A stretch of 64,000 bases of DNA from NCBI RefSeq assembly GCF_027595985.1, contig NC_073302.1, forward strand, positions 405,416,503-405,480,502, in the 5' to 3' direction. Made by a program: the position numbers and the translations under genes. Source of the DNA: Sorex araneus (lineage: Eukaryota > Chordata > Mammalia > Eulipotyphla > Soricidae). This document shows, in pieces, positions 1 to 46,899 of this stretch. How positions within the stretch are numbered: position 1 is the stretch's first letter; each line of letters begins with the position of its first letter. The notes beneath the pieces were generated by a model. The model made no database searches, had not been told where the DNA came from, and saw only the letters and a program-made list of their open reading frames with translations.

Positions 1-123
1 CTGTTAATTTTAAATTTGGAAACATCACGAAACATTGTGATTGTATCATATAGTCAGTTTTATTCAGTTTACTTATATACATTTACTAATTTCAGTGAGA
101 TCTATCTATCTATGTCTATATAA

Positions 124-242
124 ACACCTGGTTGTGTTCAGAGCTTACTCCTGGTGGTGTGCAGGGGATTTCCAGGGCTTGAACCCAGGTCAGCCACATG
201 CCAGGAAAGCACCTTACCCGCTGTACTCTCTCCAGTCCACTG
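124..242 (-). mobile_element. Old family A-type SINE
   Basis: CACCTGGTTGTGTTCAGAGC ... CTGTACTCTCTCCAGTCCAC is a diverged antisense SINE head and body. Confidence 0.6.
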
Positions 243-642
243 AAAATGTATTTTATTTGCACACTTGAAAGACAATTTTTTAGTGGGGTAAGCTCTATGT
301 TGGCATTCTCCTTTTTGGGTGTTACACTGTCCCAACTTCCATGGTTGAGTTCAGTTATCATTCTTTTTTCTTAAAATGCTATACTTTTATATCCATTTAA
401 TTAAAAAAAATCATTGTTTCCCTCCAACACTTTCCTTCCTTGTTACGATGACTGGAATTGAACATACAATGGTTGTGATGCTTGCCAGGAACTGTACATG
501 TTAATTATGTGTGTACACATCTGGTTGGGCTAGAGATTGACTGTCTACCCTGTAGTCCTGGGGGTTCCACAGAATGGAACCACTGATACTTTGTGGACTC
601 TACTTGCAAAGCAACCACTGTCTACTGTTATTGTATTATTAT

Positions 643-928
643 TAGGACTGGAGCGATAGCACAGTGGGTAGGGCCTTGCGCGTGGCCAACCTGAGTTCGA
701 TTCCCCCGTCCCTCTCAGAGAGCTTGGCAAGCTAGCAGAGTATCCCGCCCGCATGGCAGAGCCTGGCAAGCTACTGAGAGTATCCCGCCTGCATGGCAGA
801 GCCTGGCAAGCTACCTATGGCGTATTCAATATGCCAAAAACAGTAACAACAAGTCTCACAATGGAAACGTTACTGGTGCTCGAGCAAATCAATGAACAAC
901 AGTACAACAGTGCTACAGTGCTACAGTA
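643..928 (+). mobile_element. Family B SINE with internal 40-bp duplication
   Basis: tRNA-like head GGACTGGAGCGATAGCACAG then the family B body. The 40-bp block starting GAGTATCCCGCC is present twice in tandem (738-777 and 778-817). A short (TTA)n run follows. Confidence 0.85.
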
Positions 929-940
929 TTATTATTATTA

Positions 941-1015
941 TATGGTGCCAGGGATTGAACTCAGAGGCCTCATACTCACTGGGCAAGTGCTCTACAAGTT
1001 AGCTGTATCCCTGGC
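941..1015 (-). mobile_element. SINE fragment, antisense
   Basis: TGGTGCCAGGGATTGAACTC and GGGCAAGTGCTCTACAAG retain the B-box side and head of a tRNA-derived SINE. Confidence 0.5.
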
Positions 1016-1214
1016 TTTTCAGTTGCTTTTAAGATACTTGCTTCACTATTGTTGATTTGCACTTTTACTACAAGTGTCTGGATTTTAGAAGTTCATCTTG
1101 CTTGTGAGTCACTGACTTATTTTGATTTTATATTCTGGAGCCTCATACATGTTAAGCATATGTTCTACCACACAGCCAGGCTCCTTGAAAAGCTAGTTTT
1201 TCTTTTCTTTTCTT

Positions 1215-2235
1215 TTTTAAATTTTTATTAGTGAATCACCGTGAGGTATAGTTACAAACTTACGGACTTTCATGTTTGCATTTCATTTACATCTCTCCAC
1301 CAGTGCCCATTCTCCTCCACCAATGTTTCCAGTATCCCTCCCACCACCCCCACCCCAACCCCCACTACTCCACCCTGCCTCTGCAGCAGGGCATTCCCTT
1401 TTTGTTCTCTCTCCTGTTGGATGTTGTAATTTGCAAGGTATTGAGTGGCCATCATGTTCGGTCTATAGTCTACTTTCGGCATGCAGCTTTCAACCCGAGT
1501 GTGTCCTCCCAACATCATCTACTTGGTGTTCCCTTCTCTATCTCAGCTGCCTTTTCCCCAAGCACGTGAAGCCAATTTCAAAGCTGTGGTGCAGACCTCC
1601 TGGTTCTTATCTCTACTACTCTTGGGTGTTAGTCTCCCATTCTGCTACTTTATATTCCACAGATGAGTGCGATCTTTCTATGTTTGTCTCTTTCTTTCTG
1701 ACTCATTTCACTCAACATGATACTTTCCATGTTGATCTACTTATATGCAAATTTCATGACTTCATCTTTTCTAACAACTGCATAGTATTCCATTGTGTAG
1801 ATGTACCAGTTTCTTTAACCAGTCATCTGTTTTTTGGCACTCCAGTTTTTTCCAGATTTGGGCTATTGTAAACAGTGCTGCAATGAACATACAAGTGCAG
1901 ATGTCATTTCTACTATACCTTTTTGCCTCTCTGGGATACATTCCCAGGAGAGGTATGGCTGGGTCAAATGGGAGCTTAATTTCTAATTTTTTGAGAATCA
2001 TCCATATTGTTTTCCAAAAGGGCTAAATCAGTCGGCATTCCCACCAGCAGTGAAGGAGAGTCCCTTTCTCCCCACATCTACACCAAGACCAGTTGCTTTT
2101 GTTTTTTTGGATGTGGGCCAGTCTCTGTGGTGAGATGATATCTCATTGTTGTTTTGATCTGCATCTCCCTGATGATTAGTGATGTAGAGCATTTTCTCAT
2201 GCACCTCTGAGCCATTCGGATTTTGAAGAGCCAGT
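1215..2235 (-). mobile_element. L1 3' end, antisense
   Basis: The minus strand encodes C-terminal ORF2 residues (FLKKLEIKLP-like, MFIAALFTIAQIW, KTDDWLKK) at 2,001-1,771, followed toward 1,215 by the L1 3'UTR ending in GTGATTCAC and an A-rich tail. It is truncated at its 5' side and interrupted by stops. Confidence 0.85.
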
Positions 2236-2651
2236 TTTTAAGAATGCTTTTTGTGAGTCTAGATAAATCCTGAGCTTCTAACCTTTTAAATACAGCTCCT
2301 TACCCCATTTTCTCATTTTCCTTTTACTCTTCTAAGTTGCTTTAAGTTTTCATTTTGTTCAATTGTCTTGTGCAACCATATCCAGACTAGTTCCTTCTAA
2401 CCTATCTTTCCTTTGGTCTGCTCTACAGCTGATTAACTTGACTATATATTTTACTTTCACAAACTCCATAAATCCCTTTTTAAATTGGTTAGGTCATTAA
2501 CAAAAATTTCCTATTACATGGAGATGTAATCAAATTTATTTTTATAAACCTATCAAGTATAGTTGTTTTATAATGCCTTACAACCTCAATGTCTAAACCT
2601 TTCACGAATCCTTTCTTTGCCTCTCTTACTCAGTCATTTTGTGATTATTTC

Positions 2652-2803
2652 CTGTTTTGGGGTAACAACTGGTAGTGCTCAGGAGCAAGTCTCACAGTGG
2701 TGCTTGGGTGCTCAGGGGCCATGCGGTGCTGGGGATCAATCGATCAATCAATCCTAGGCCTTCTGCATGCAATACCTATGCTATAGCCCATTGTCCAATC
2801 TCT
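2652..2803 (-). mobile_element. Family A-type SINE, antisense
   Basis: GGTAGTGCTCAGGAGCAAGT ... GCTATAGCCCATTGTCCAAT. Contains a short (GATCAATC)n expansion. Confidence 0.6.
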
Positions 2804-3662
2804 TGAAGTCTGCTTACTTTAAATATGGTCTGATAATTTCCTTAGAAAATCACTTTGGGAATTCTTTGAGGTATTGGATCAAAGATTATTCTTTCAGAAA
2901 GAACCTGCATTTACTTTATCAGACATTTAGGGAACTCTAGTAGGCCAGTTTAAGTCCACATTTATGGCCTGAAGGCTTATAGTATGTGGGACTGGCAATT
3001 TGGACAGCACTTGGGTGCCAGGGCTAGTTCTCAATGACTCCTTACGAACTTGCAGCTTCTGAGCGCTATGGTGGGTTTACTTACTTACCCCAAGACTGAA
3101 GTGTATCCACCTTTGAGGTCTTTCCTTGCCAGAAACCATGTCCTGCTACAACCTAAAAGCTGGAGCTCATGTCCCCAGATTTGATAAACCACCAACACAA
3201 AGCCCCTTCAGGGCTTGGTTCTCTCTCCAGGATTTTTTTTTTACTACTATGACCTAGTAATTAATTTCATTGTCCTGTTATTTCAACACCTGAAAAAGTG
3301 ACCAGTGTATTTTGTGGGTGAGTGGGATGGTGATCAGAATTACCTAGTCTGTTTACATATCTAGTTACAGAATCTTCTACTTATAGTGTTGTTGGTATTG
3401 GTCCACACAGAAGATTCCTGAGTTTTCTTCGTAATCTTCTCACAGCATGTGGTCAAACTGATTTTATTTCTTAAACTTATGCTTTTCCATTTGTAAAAAA
3501 AAAAAGCACTTGAAATACCCACCAATTTTAGAAACCACATCAGTAAAGTCTGTAGAAATCCTAGTGAGTTAAATTAAAATCATGTTTATTTGCTTGCCTT
3601 ATTTTAAAAGCAATTTAAATTATCAAAATATTTAAATTCTTCCTTTAAAAAAAACAACACAC

Positions 3663-3865
3663 GGGGCTGGAGAGATAGCACAGCGGGTAGGGCGTTTGCC
3701 TTGCATGCGGCCGACCCGGGTTCAAATCCCAGCATCCCATATGGTCCCCTGAGCACGGCCAGGGGTAATTCCTGAGTGCAGAGCCAGGAGTAACCCCTGT
3801 GCATCGCCAGGCGTGACCCAAAAAGCAAAAAAAAAAAAAAAATAAAAATAAAAATAAAAAAAAAT
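3663..3865 (+). mobile_element. Young family A SINE with target-site duplication
   Basis: Near-intact head, body and A/AATAAA-rich tail. Flanked by AAAAAAAACAACAC at 3,647-3,660 and 3,866-3,879. Confidence 0.9.
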
Positions 3866-4850
3866 AAAAAAAACAACACTCTTCACCTTGCAAAATTTTT
3901 AAATTCACAAGAGCACAAGGGATTCATAAGAAATTAAAATGGATGGGACAGACATTGGGTCGAGTCAGCACTGAATTCTAATTTCAACTCCACAGTTAAC
4001 AGGGGTTCTTAATGAACCCCCTTGAATTATGTGCTAATTGTTTATTTGCAATGAGAATATTCCTGGGAAGAGAAGACACAGCTCTCAGCAGACTGTTAGA
4101 GATTCTAAACCCAAGGAAAGCCAGGAACCATGAAAATGAAAGATAATCCTAGGTAAATAACATCCTTTTCATTCTTTAGTTTTCTAGTCTTATTTTAAGT
4201 CTTCATAAATTTACTGTAGGATTTGTTAAAACACAGTATCTGAACATAATGTGAAAAGGCTACCCATCTTAAAAATAATACAAACAGTAAAATATCCCAC
4301 TTTATAAAAATAATTTGAATGTTTAGGGTATTCGTATTATAGATTACAGTATTATTAAAAAATGTGTTTACATCAATGAAAATTTACTCTATAAGATATT
4401 TCTGTTGTGTGCTGAATGCAGATTAGCAGAGATGAATAAACCACCACATGGTACTGTCTCAGGTAGGGCATACCCATGGATATCAAGTGAAACTATTTTA
4501 GAAATAAAATCCTTATGAAAGCAAAAGGAAGGGCAGAGGGGCAAGGATGACTGATGAGTTGCTGAATGCTTCTTGGGAGCTGTTAACCTTTACTCACATA
4601 AAAGAAATTAGTCAAAGGAAGGTGTCTTTGACTGAGGGGTCAGTATAAGCAAAAGCCAGGAAATGGAGAAAATGGAGTAACACTTGTGTGGGTCATATGT
4701 GTGTGAGGCAGGATAACTCAGTATTGCTGGTCCAAGGAAGTGAAGAGTACGTCGTGAGATTCTCTGGGTGGCACAGGCCAGTCCAGGGAGGACTGGTGGG
4801 CTAGGTTGGATGGCACTTTATCTAATAGGGCAAAATGAGTACTAAATTCC

Positions 4851-5071
4851 TTTTCTTTCCTTTTTTTTTTTTTTTTTTTTTTTGCTTTCTTGGTCACACC
4901 CAGCGGTGTACAGGGGTTACTCCTACAGGGTTACTCCTGGCTCATGCACTCAGGAATTACTCTTGGCAGTGCTTGGGGGACCATACTGGATGCTGGGAAT
5001 CAAAGCTGTCTGTTCTTTCCTCCTGTGCAAAGCAAACGCCATTCCCGCTGTGCTATAGCTCCAGCCCCTAA
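4851..5071 (-). mobile_element. Family A SINE, antisense
   Basis: Long T run then GGTCACACCCAGCG ... GCTATAGCTCCAGCCC. CTAAATTC flanks both sides. An extra GGTTACTCCTACAG is duplicated inside. Confidence 0.85.
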
Positions 5072-5351
5072 ATTCTTGAATCAGGGAACTGCAATTATTA
5101 GATTTTTGTTAGGATACTCAGGTAGCAGAGTGGGAAGGAAGGGTGCTAAATTTAAGGAACCGTTAATTTTTCTTATGATTTCAAAGAAGAGATTTGCTAG
5201 TTCACAATAGAAGTTGATAAAAAGCGACACAGGATACGTTTACTAGGTAAATAACAGGACTGTGGGGTTGGTTGCTTGCAGGGAAATGGAAAGGCAAGTC
5301 TCACCTGGTTGCCGGCTGACATTCAGGTATGCTAGGCAACCAGGAGACATG

Positions 5352-5482
5352 TTTTTGTTTTAGGGCAACACCTGGAAGTGCTCAGGGATTACTCTTGGTG
5401 CCCAGGAGTAATGTGGAGCTGGGGATAGAACTGGGGTCAGCTGCACGCAAGGCTAGTGCCTTACAAATTGTACTCTAGCCTG
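5352..5482 (-). mobile_element. Family A-type SINE, antisense
   Basis: GTGCTCAGGGATTACTCTTG ... CTAGTGCCTTACAAATTGTA, diverged. Confidence 0.65.
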
Positions 5483-5489
5483 AGAATGA

Positions 5490-7810
5490 GAAGTTTGATT
5501 AAGTTTGAACTTGGTCCATGTGAGTTTGTATCCAGATGTGTGGAAACGCAGCAGAATGGTAAAGAAATTCAGAGGTCTGGGCCAGAGATAACACGCTCTG
5601 AGGCTTTAGATCAGTGACAGTCAAACAGTGTGTGACTATGATCAGCCACAACAAATGAGATAAAAGGGGTATGCCAACAGAAAAAAGGTGTGTGAAGAGC
5701 CTCAGAGAGAAAGACCCCTAAGACGTAGCTGCAACATAGAAGAATTTGTCTCAAGGAATGAATTACTAGCAGTGGCTAGTAATCAGAAGAGATCCTCCAG
5801 TGAAGTAAGGCTACGCAAATTCATTTTCTAATGGAGAGGTTCTTGTTTTGCTTACTTAGGGATAAGAAGCAGCTGGGAAGTGAACAGGAAGTGAGACTAT
5901 TGGAGAGAACAGGTATAAAGCTTGAGAAGTCTGGCTATGAACCGGAGCAGAGAGACTGGAACTAGGATTAATAAGCCTTTTTTTTTTTTTTTTTTTAAAG
6001 GATGGGAAAAACAGGAAAAAGTTTGTTTGTTGGCTGAGGAGGAAAGAACAGACAGGGAGAGGTTGAAGACAAGTTGTTTTCTTCCTGGCTCTGACATCTG
6101 GTAGAAATCTCTAGGCTACTCAGGAAGAACTAATCAGAATTCAATTTGTAGCCAGTTCATCAGAGAACACAGAGGCACAGGGCTAAACCATCTTAATAAA
6201 AACTACAGAAAAATTTCCATTTTCTGTATGGACAATTTTCACTAATGTGATTCATTTTATTGGATGTGGAGGGAAAAACCTGGCTGCTCCCTCTGAGGTT
6301 TGAACTCAGGACCTTCAGATTATGAGACTGACGCACTGCCTACTACGCTAAGGATGTCTTGGGCCTGTGTTAGTGAAAAGTTTGTGGCAAGAGAATAAAA
6401 CCAAGACATTTTTATCTAGATTGTGCCTTCCCTCCACCTGTTTGTTAATGAAACTAATGTTTGAAGAAAGGATCTCAGACTTCTGTCAATAGAGAAAGCA
6501 CTTGCTAATCAGTTTGTATTTATCCACGCATGCCTGGCTCCTTCTGAGAGGCTGAGCCCCATCTCTTGAACTTTGCCTGGTTGGGGTCTCCCCTGCCTAA
6601 TGTGTACATATATTCCTTGAGTCTGAGTCCCTTCCCTTCACCCATTTAATCCTTTGGAGCCTGATTCAGCTTTCTGTCCTCTACAAGTCCTCCAAGCACT
6701 TTTCTTAAATCAGATCAAAGCTCCAAATATTCTGGTTTCAGTCTAGCACTTCCTGTCCTTCCAAACCTGTTTGTTCAACAACTCCCAAGAGATGAGACGT
6801 GTTGTCAGACTGCCCAGCGGGCGCTTCTCTTAAAGCTTTACGTGCCTTTTTGTGCCTTTTTGTCCTTTACCGATCAAGTTGATCTTCCCATGAAGCAGCA
6901 TTTCAATAGCCCAATTAATCAATTATCATCTCTTTGTCCTATCAAAACATCTGGCAAAACCTGAGTGACTATCTCTATTTCCTATGTTTCTATAGCCACG
7001 TTACACAATGGGGAACAACAAAAAAAATCACAACGGGCAAATTTTCACTTAAATTCTCAATTACCAAGTAGATTCTCTGCATTGTTCTGTAGTCCTACCA
7101 CAACTCAGGTTCTTCTGTTCTCCACAATAATGATCTAAAAAACCTAAATGTTTGCAGTCCAGTCCTCTCGCTAACGCTGGGATCTGTCTCTGCTTTTACC
7201 AATAAGACCAAAGCCTGTTAAACATGCCTATCCTCTCCTCCTCTGTTCCAATGTGTTTCCTTACTGTTGCCTCCCCTTTTTGTATTTTCACCTGAGGGCC
7301 CACAGGATGTTAAGTAGGTTGGTTGAGAAATATTGCTCTAAAAGAAACTTCCTTCATCATCTTTAGAATCTGACACAATCGTGAAACCCTTTTAGCTCTT
7401 CTGAACTTGTCTCTTTCCTGAATTGTTTTGAGAAAGCTCTAGCTTGAGCACACACTACTGCCACATTCTATTCCTCCTTTTCACAGCTAAAATATTAAAG
7501 TTGGCATAATAGCTTCTCTCTCTACATATGGAAGACAATATTTCTAGGTCACCAATTATTTCCAGGATGTTAAATCTAGTCAGGTTTAGTTTGTATTTCT
7601 GCGCTCTATTTTACCTTTCAGAAACATTCACTACACAAGCACACTTCCCTACTTTGGGTTTTCAGGATGACGAACCTGATATTATTCTCAGCTCTTTAGC
7701 TTTCATGTCTCATTACTTCCTTTTCTCCTTGCAGGAGTTCCTGAAAAATTCTGTGGCCTAAGTCCTCTTTTCTTTCCACTTAATTCAGATATGGGCGCAC
7801 TCCCCCCCAC
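5490..7810. other. Intergenic DNA without a gene
   Basis: Apart from a T17 run near 5,982 and the tRNA-Met-like sequence, nothing recognisable. Frames here are short and unconserved in appearance. Confidence 0.5.
6285..6357 (-). pseudogene. tRNA-Met(CAT)-like sequence, probably a pseudogene
   Basis: The 73-nt minus strand keeps TTAGCGTAGTAGGCAG (D arm and A box), GTCAGTCTCATAATCTGAAG with the CAT anticodon, and a T arm CTGAG-TTCAAAC-CTCAG. It closely follows elongator tRNA-Met. The acceptor stem pairs poorly (positions 1 and 3 do not pair with their partners), which points to a decayed copy. No CCA end or A tail was seen. Confidence 0.75.
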
Positions 7811-7814
7811 CCCC

Positions 7815-7938
7815 CCACCAAGCTCAAGGGCTACTACTGGTGGCTCTGCGCTAGCTCTCCCAGTGCTCAGGACTGAACATGGGGCTCCCACATGCAAAGC
7901 ATGCACTCCAACCCACTGAGTCATTTCTTGGACCCCAC
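7815..7938 (-). mobile_element. Degenerate SINE, antisense
   Basis: CCCAGTGCTCAGGACTGAAC and CATGCAAAGCATGCACTCCA are SINE body and head remnants; preceded by a C-rich run. Confidence 0.45.
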
Positions 7939-8486
7939 ACTCTTTTTTTGAAGGCCACATTATAAATAATTTCAGGATTTTCATTTTCAGACCATAATGT
8001 CTCAGTTGTAATTCCTTGGTGCCATTGCTGAAGCATGAGGCAGTCACAGACAATAAAGTTAACGGCATGAGAATTTCAATAAGACTGTATTGAGAAAACG
8101 GATGATGAGCTGAATTTGGCCTATGGCTATGGTTTATCTGATGTACTTTCTACTTACAAAATTATCTTCTGTGCTTTCAGTGGCCATCTATGTATATCAA
8201 AGTCATCTTCAGACCCTCTACCACCTGATCATGTCATCCAAGTACCTACATAATGTTCACATCAAAATGTCTCCAAGGTAACTCAAATCTTAATATAGGA
8301 ATTATGCTCTCCCCCCGAAACTATTCTGCCAGTTTCTTTCTTAGTTAAGAGGCACTGCTATCCAGATTGCTAACCTCTCCCATCTCACCTCTTAGTCTTG
8401 GAACTGGAGGCATGCCTAATGAAGTCTAGAAATGTCATTACTTGAAGCACAGAGTCAAATTTAACACTCCACTAATATAGCTAAAC

Positions 8487-11352
8487 TTTATTTCCATGTT
8501 TATTACATGTTTATCTTTGATGTGAATACATATTAGAATTGATTTAACATACAACTTGGGAGAAAAGATGACATTCTCCACTGAGTTCACTGAATGGGTT
8601 TAAAAGGAATGTAAAAATGGCAAACAGAACAATACCTTGCCATTTTTACCTTTCTAATTTTCCAAGATGGAATTCATTATAAAAATTTGTTTAAAAACAA
8701 TCTAATCATTAAAACCGTTTTACTTATGTATAGAGCACAGAGAAATTAAGAATCTCACCACAGCTATCTCCTAGTTAAAATGCAAATACTTCAAGGTTTT
8801 ATAAATTGAAGGGGACTAACTGATGTCAACTGAAAATACAGTGAGTTAAGCAAACCCATACATGCCACTTGCTTTTGTGGGGAAGAGTTAGGCTACTTAT
8901 ATAGAATACAGCGGAGTTTTAATTAATATGCTTGTCTGTTCACCAGTTTGCTACTCAGAATGGGGAGAGCCAAATAAGTGTGTAATGGTAGAAATCGAGG
9001 ATTAGTTCCAAGTGGCTAAGAGCTGATGATTACTCTGCCTATAATTTATTGTGATATGCAAATGTATAGATACTGTAAAAGCTTTTACAGAAAGTTTTAA
9101 AATAAAACTTTGATAGTGTGAAATGGCTGAAATTCAGAGTATGAAGAACACTGTCTACAATATAATCTCAACGTTTCTAAACCAAATCAAAATTATGGGT
9201 ATTTTTATTAAAGATGTATTGCTATTATCATTTTTAAAAGTTAGCACATTTTATGAAAGGCATGTTCTTAATACATAGCCTTTACTTAAATACCTTAAAA
9301 TCCAGCTTTAAAAGTATTTTCTAGCAGGGATCACAGGATGAAAACTTACTGAAAGTGATTAATAAATATTTGTCATTAAACAAATGTTTAGGATCAGCTG
9401 CAAAAACCTATTTTCTTTTTTTTTTGGCCCACACCTGGCAGTGCTCAGGGTTTACTCCTGGCTCAGCACTCAGGGATCAAACCCAGGTCAGTCATGTGCA
9501 AGACAAGTGCCCTACTTGCTATACAATTGCTCTGGCCCAAACTTATCTTCTTTTAATGATGCTTATAAAAGACATCGAAAAAATTCACTCCAGATTATTT
9601 TACTGATATGAAACACTCACATGTCACTATTTAGGATGCGTGACATGGCTTTTTATTTTTAAAAACTTCACATTTACATCATGTTGTTAAAGTTTTTCTA
9701 AATCAGTCTTTCAAGATCAGTTTCTCAATTGAGAAGAAACTTTTTGTCAACTTATCCTCTTCCCTTCTCTGCAAATCAATCCTGCCCATAAATTTAAAGC
9801 ACATGCCTTCTCTTAGAATAAGATCGACAAATTTTTTTCTGTATATGATGGCCTGATAATAACTTGGGTTGTGGGCTAGTGGTTGCTACTAGGACCACTC
9901 AATTTCTATTGCTGGTGTGAGAAAAACAGCTATTGACAAAGTTATTTAAAAAAAAAAAGTTGTAGTCTATAGTCTGATTTCTGATTACAGGGCATAATTA
10001 GCTAACCCTTGTCTTAGAAGAAATAACCTACCAAAAATACAAAGCAAAAAAATCTGATTTTGGCAAATGTGATAACTGACTCAGAAGACAGAAAGACTCA
10101 TTACTCTTTTGATGTTGAACACTTTGAATTTCACCAACTTCCTGTTTCTGGCTAAAGTTCTTTCATGTGATGGTTAATTTGGTATAATTTATCTTGATTT
10201 AAGAAACTGCTCAAGTTTCATTTACTGAGTGATTCAGTTTAAAGTTAATAAATGATGTCCATACAATTTAATATTCAATTTAATTTTAAAAAAACTTAAT
10301 GAAAAATATAACAGAATCAAAACAAAGTAAATACACTCACTACCCATTCCAATAAGTCATATAAGTCATATCAACTATAGAATAGGAAAAATAAATTCAG
10401 GACTGTAATTACTTTAAAATACACTACTTCCACTATTGTCAATATTTTACATTTATGTATATACTCTATAGTGGAAGTAGAAATTCTCTCTAAAAACATT
10501 GTCTCCTTAAAATCTTGAGGTGCATATTAAGAGCCACAGGCAATATCCAACATACAAAACTGCAGTACAGGCCTTTCAAATTTGGCATTTCACTGGTACA
10601 ATACAATGACCGAAGTATATCATCACTGTACAGTGCCTAGACATTCCAGTAAGAACTATTAATTCTTTAATGTAGAATGATTAATACATATTCTACAAGG
10701 GGCAGTGAGGTTAGTTAATTCTATAGGATATATCCTGACATAATTTTCAAATTGTACAACAACACAAAAAACTTTGTTAAGGCCATGTTTTATTTGCTGA
10801 TTAATGGACAAAAGGCAATGTAATTTATTTTTCAAGTATTTTCTTGAAATTCTGTGCTCATAAAAATCATGAAAAGTTGGAAAGACCGTTAGTTAAATCA
10901 CTGAAACTTTAAATATATCTTACACAATCTTGTTTGTACAAAAATACAAGTTAAATATAAACATAAAGCAATCATGATAATTTTATGCAAATCTGTGTTA
11001 TGTGATCTTCAGTAATATATAAAAGTTTAGTTCTGTTATTTGCGAAAAGATCAATACCATATTGAATTACTATCTATTGGCAAAGGGCCCTAAAAAGCTT
11101 ACTTCAGCATTAATCTTTTACATAGTTAAGTGTATTTCCTAATTTGAAATCACCTAAACACAGGGAAAAAATGCAAGGGCAGTATGTCCATAAACCAACA
11201 AATAATTTGGCTGTAATGTATCCATAACACAAAGAAACCCCACACATCTTTACAATTAACATTATGTATTACATACACACAGGTATACGTGCATGCATGC
11301 ACGTAAACACATACATACGCACGCACACATACCCAGTCATAAAAAACAAAAT
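8487..11352 (-). other. Probable NAMPT 3'UTR, about 2.9 kb
   Basis: This AT-rich stretch after the stop codon has few repeats: one SINE near 9,413-9,540 and a (TG)n-like tract in the sense direction at 11,275-11,335. Candidate AATAAA signals on the minus strand lie at 10,789-10,794, 10,824-10,829, 9,204-9,209, 9,045-9,050 and 8,487-8,492. NAMPT is known to give mRNAs of several lengths, so both proximal and distal sites may be used. The distal end chosen here is an inference from signal position and repeat content, not from transcript data. Confidence 0.45.
9413..9540 (-). mobile_element. Family A-type SINE in the probable 3'UTR
   Basis: T run, CACACCTGGCAGTGCTCAGG ... ATACAATTGCTCTGGCCC. 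It is antisense on the plus strand, so it would be sense in NAMPT mRNA. Confidence 0.75.
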
Positions 11353-46035
<34,683 letters not shown>

Positions 46036-46463
46036 CTCGGAGGAGCGTGTGTGCGTGTGTATGTGTGGGGGCGGGTGGGGGGCCGCGCGCCGTGGGCTCG
46101 CCGGCGCGGCGCTGAGGCAGCAGGAGAAAAATGGGCTTCACCGCGCTCCGTTGCTTAAGTCACCGCCGCTCGGTCGGAGGAGGAGGAGGAGGAGGACGGA
46201 GAGGAGGGGAAAACGGAGCGGGAAGGAGGAGCCAAGGGAGGGCGGGCCCCGGAGCCCCGTGACGCGACGAGGGTAGCAAAGGTGGCGGCGGCGGCGCCTC
46301 ACGCGCCCGGACTGAGGAGGCTCTGGCGGTCTCCTCACCTCGGCGCCGCGGCCCCGCCCCTCGCCCCATCACCCCCGCGGGGAACGCGAGAGGAGGGAGA
46401 AAAAGAGGGGGAGAGGAGGGGGGAAGGGGAAGTGGGCGGGGCTCCAGGCCCCGGAGGCGGGAC

Positions 46464-46475
46464 CGCGCGTGCGCA
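46464..46475. promoter_or_regulatory. NRF1-type site in NAMPT promoter
   Basis: The minus strand reads TGCGCACGCGCG, a full match to the NRF1 consensus YGCGCAYGCGCR. It lies about 430 bp upstream of the start codon between clusters of GC boxes. Such sites are common in CpG-island promoters, so the match is good but function is inferred. Confidence 0.55.
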
Positions 46476-46899
46476 GCTCGCAGGGGGCGGGGCGGGGGCG
46501 GACGTGAGGCACGCGCGGTCTCTCCGAGACGCCCACCCCGGGAAGCCGGTCGCCGCGGCCGGGCCGCCCCCGGCTCGTGACCCGGCCGCTCGCCGGGCTT
46601 TCATTTTCCCGCCCCGCCTGGTGCGGCGCGGGGCGGGGCGGGGCCGGGGCAGGGCCGGGGGCGTTCCCCCAGCCTCGCCACTCCTGCCGCTCGCCGGTTC
46701 GCCCGCCCCGCTGGCACCTTCCCGTGCTGCCCAGTCCTGGCCCGTTTTCTGGGCGCTCCTGAAGTCACGCCACCGGGCTGGGGGCCGAGGAGCCTCCCTC
46801 GGCCCGGTCCTCCTGCCCCACTCCCCGCCCCCCTCCCCACCTCTCTCGCGCACTCTTCAGCTCACCTTTGTGTCTGGCCTAGAATTAAGGTCGAGCCTT

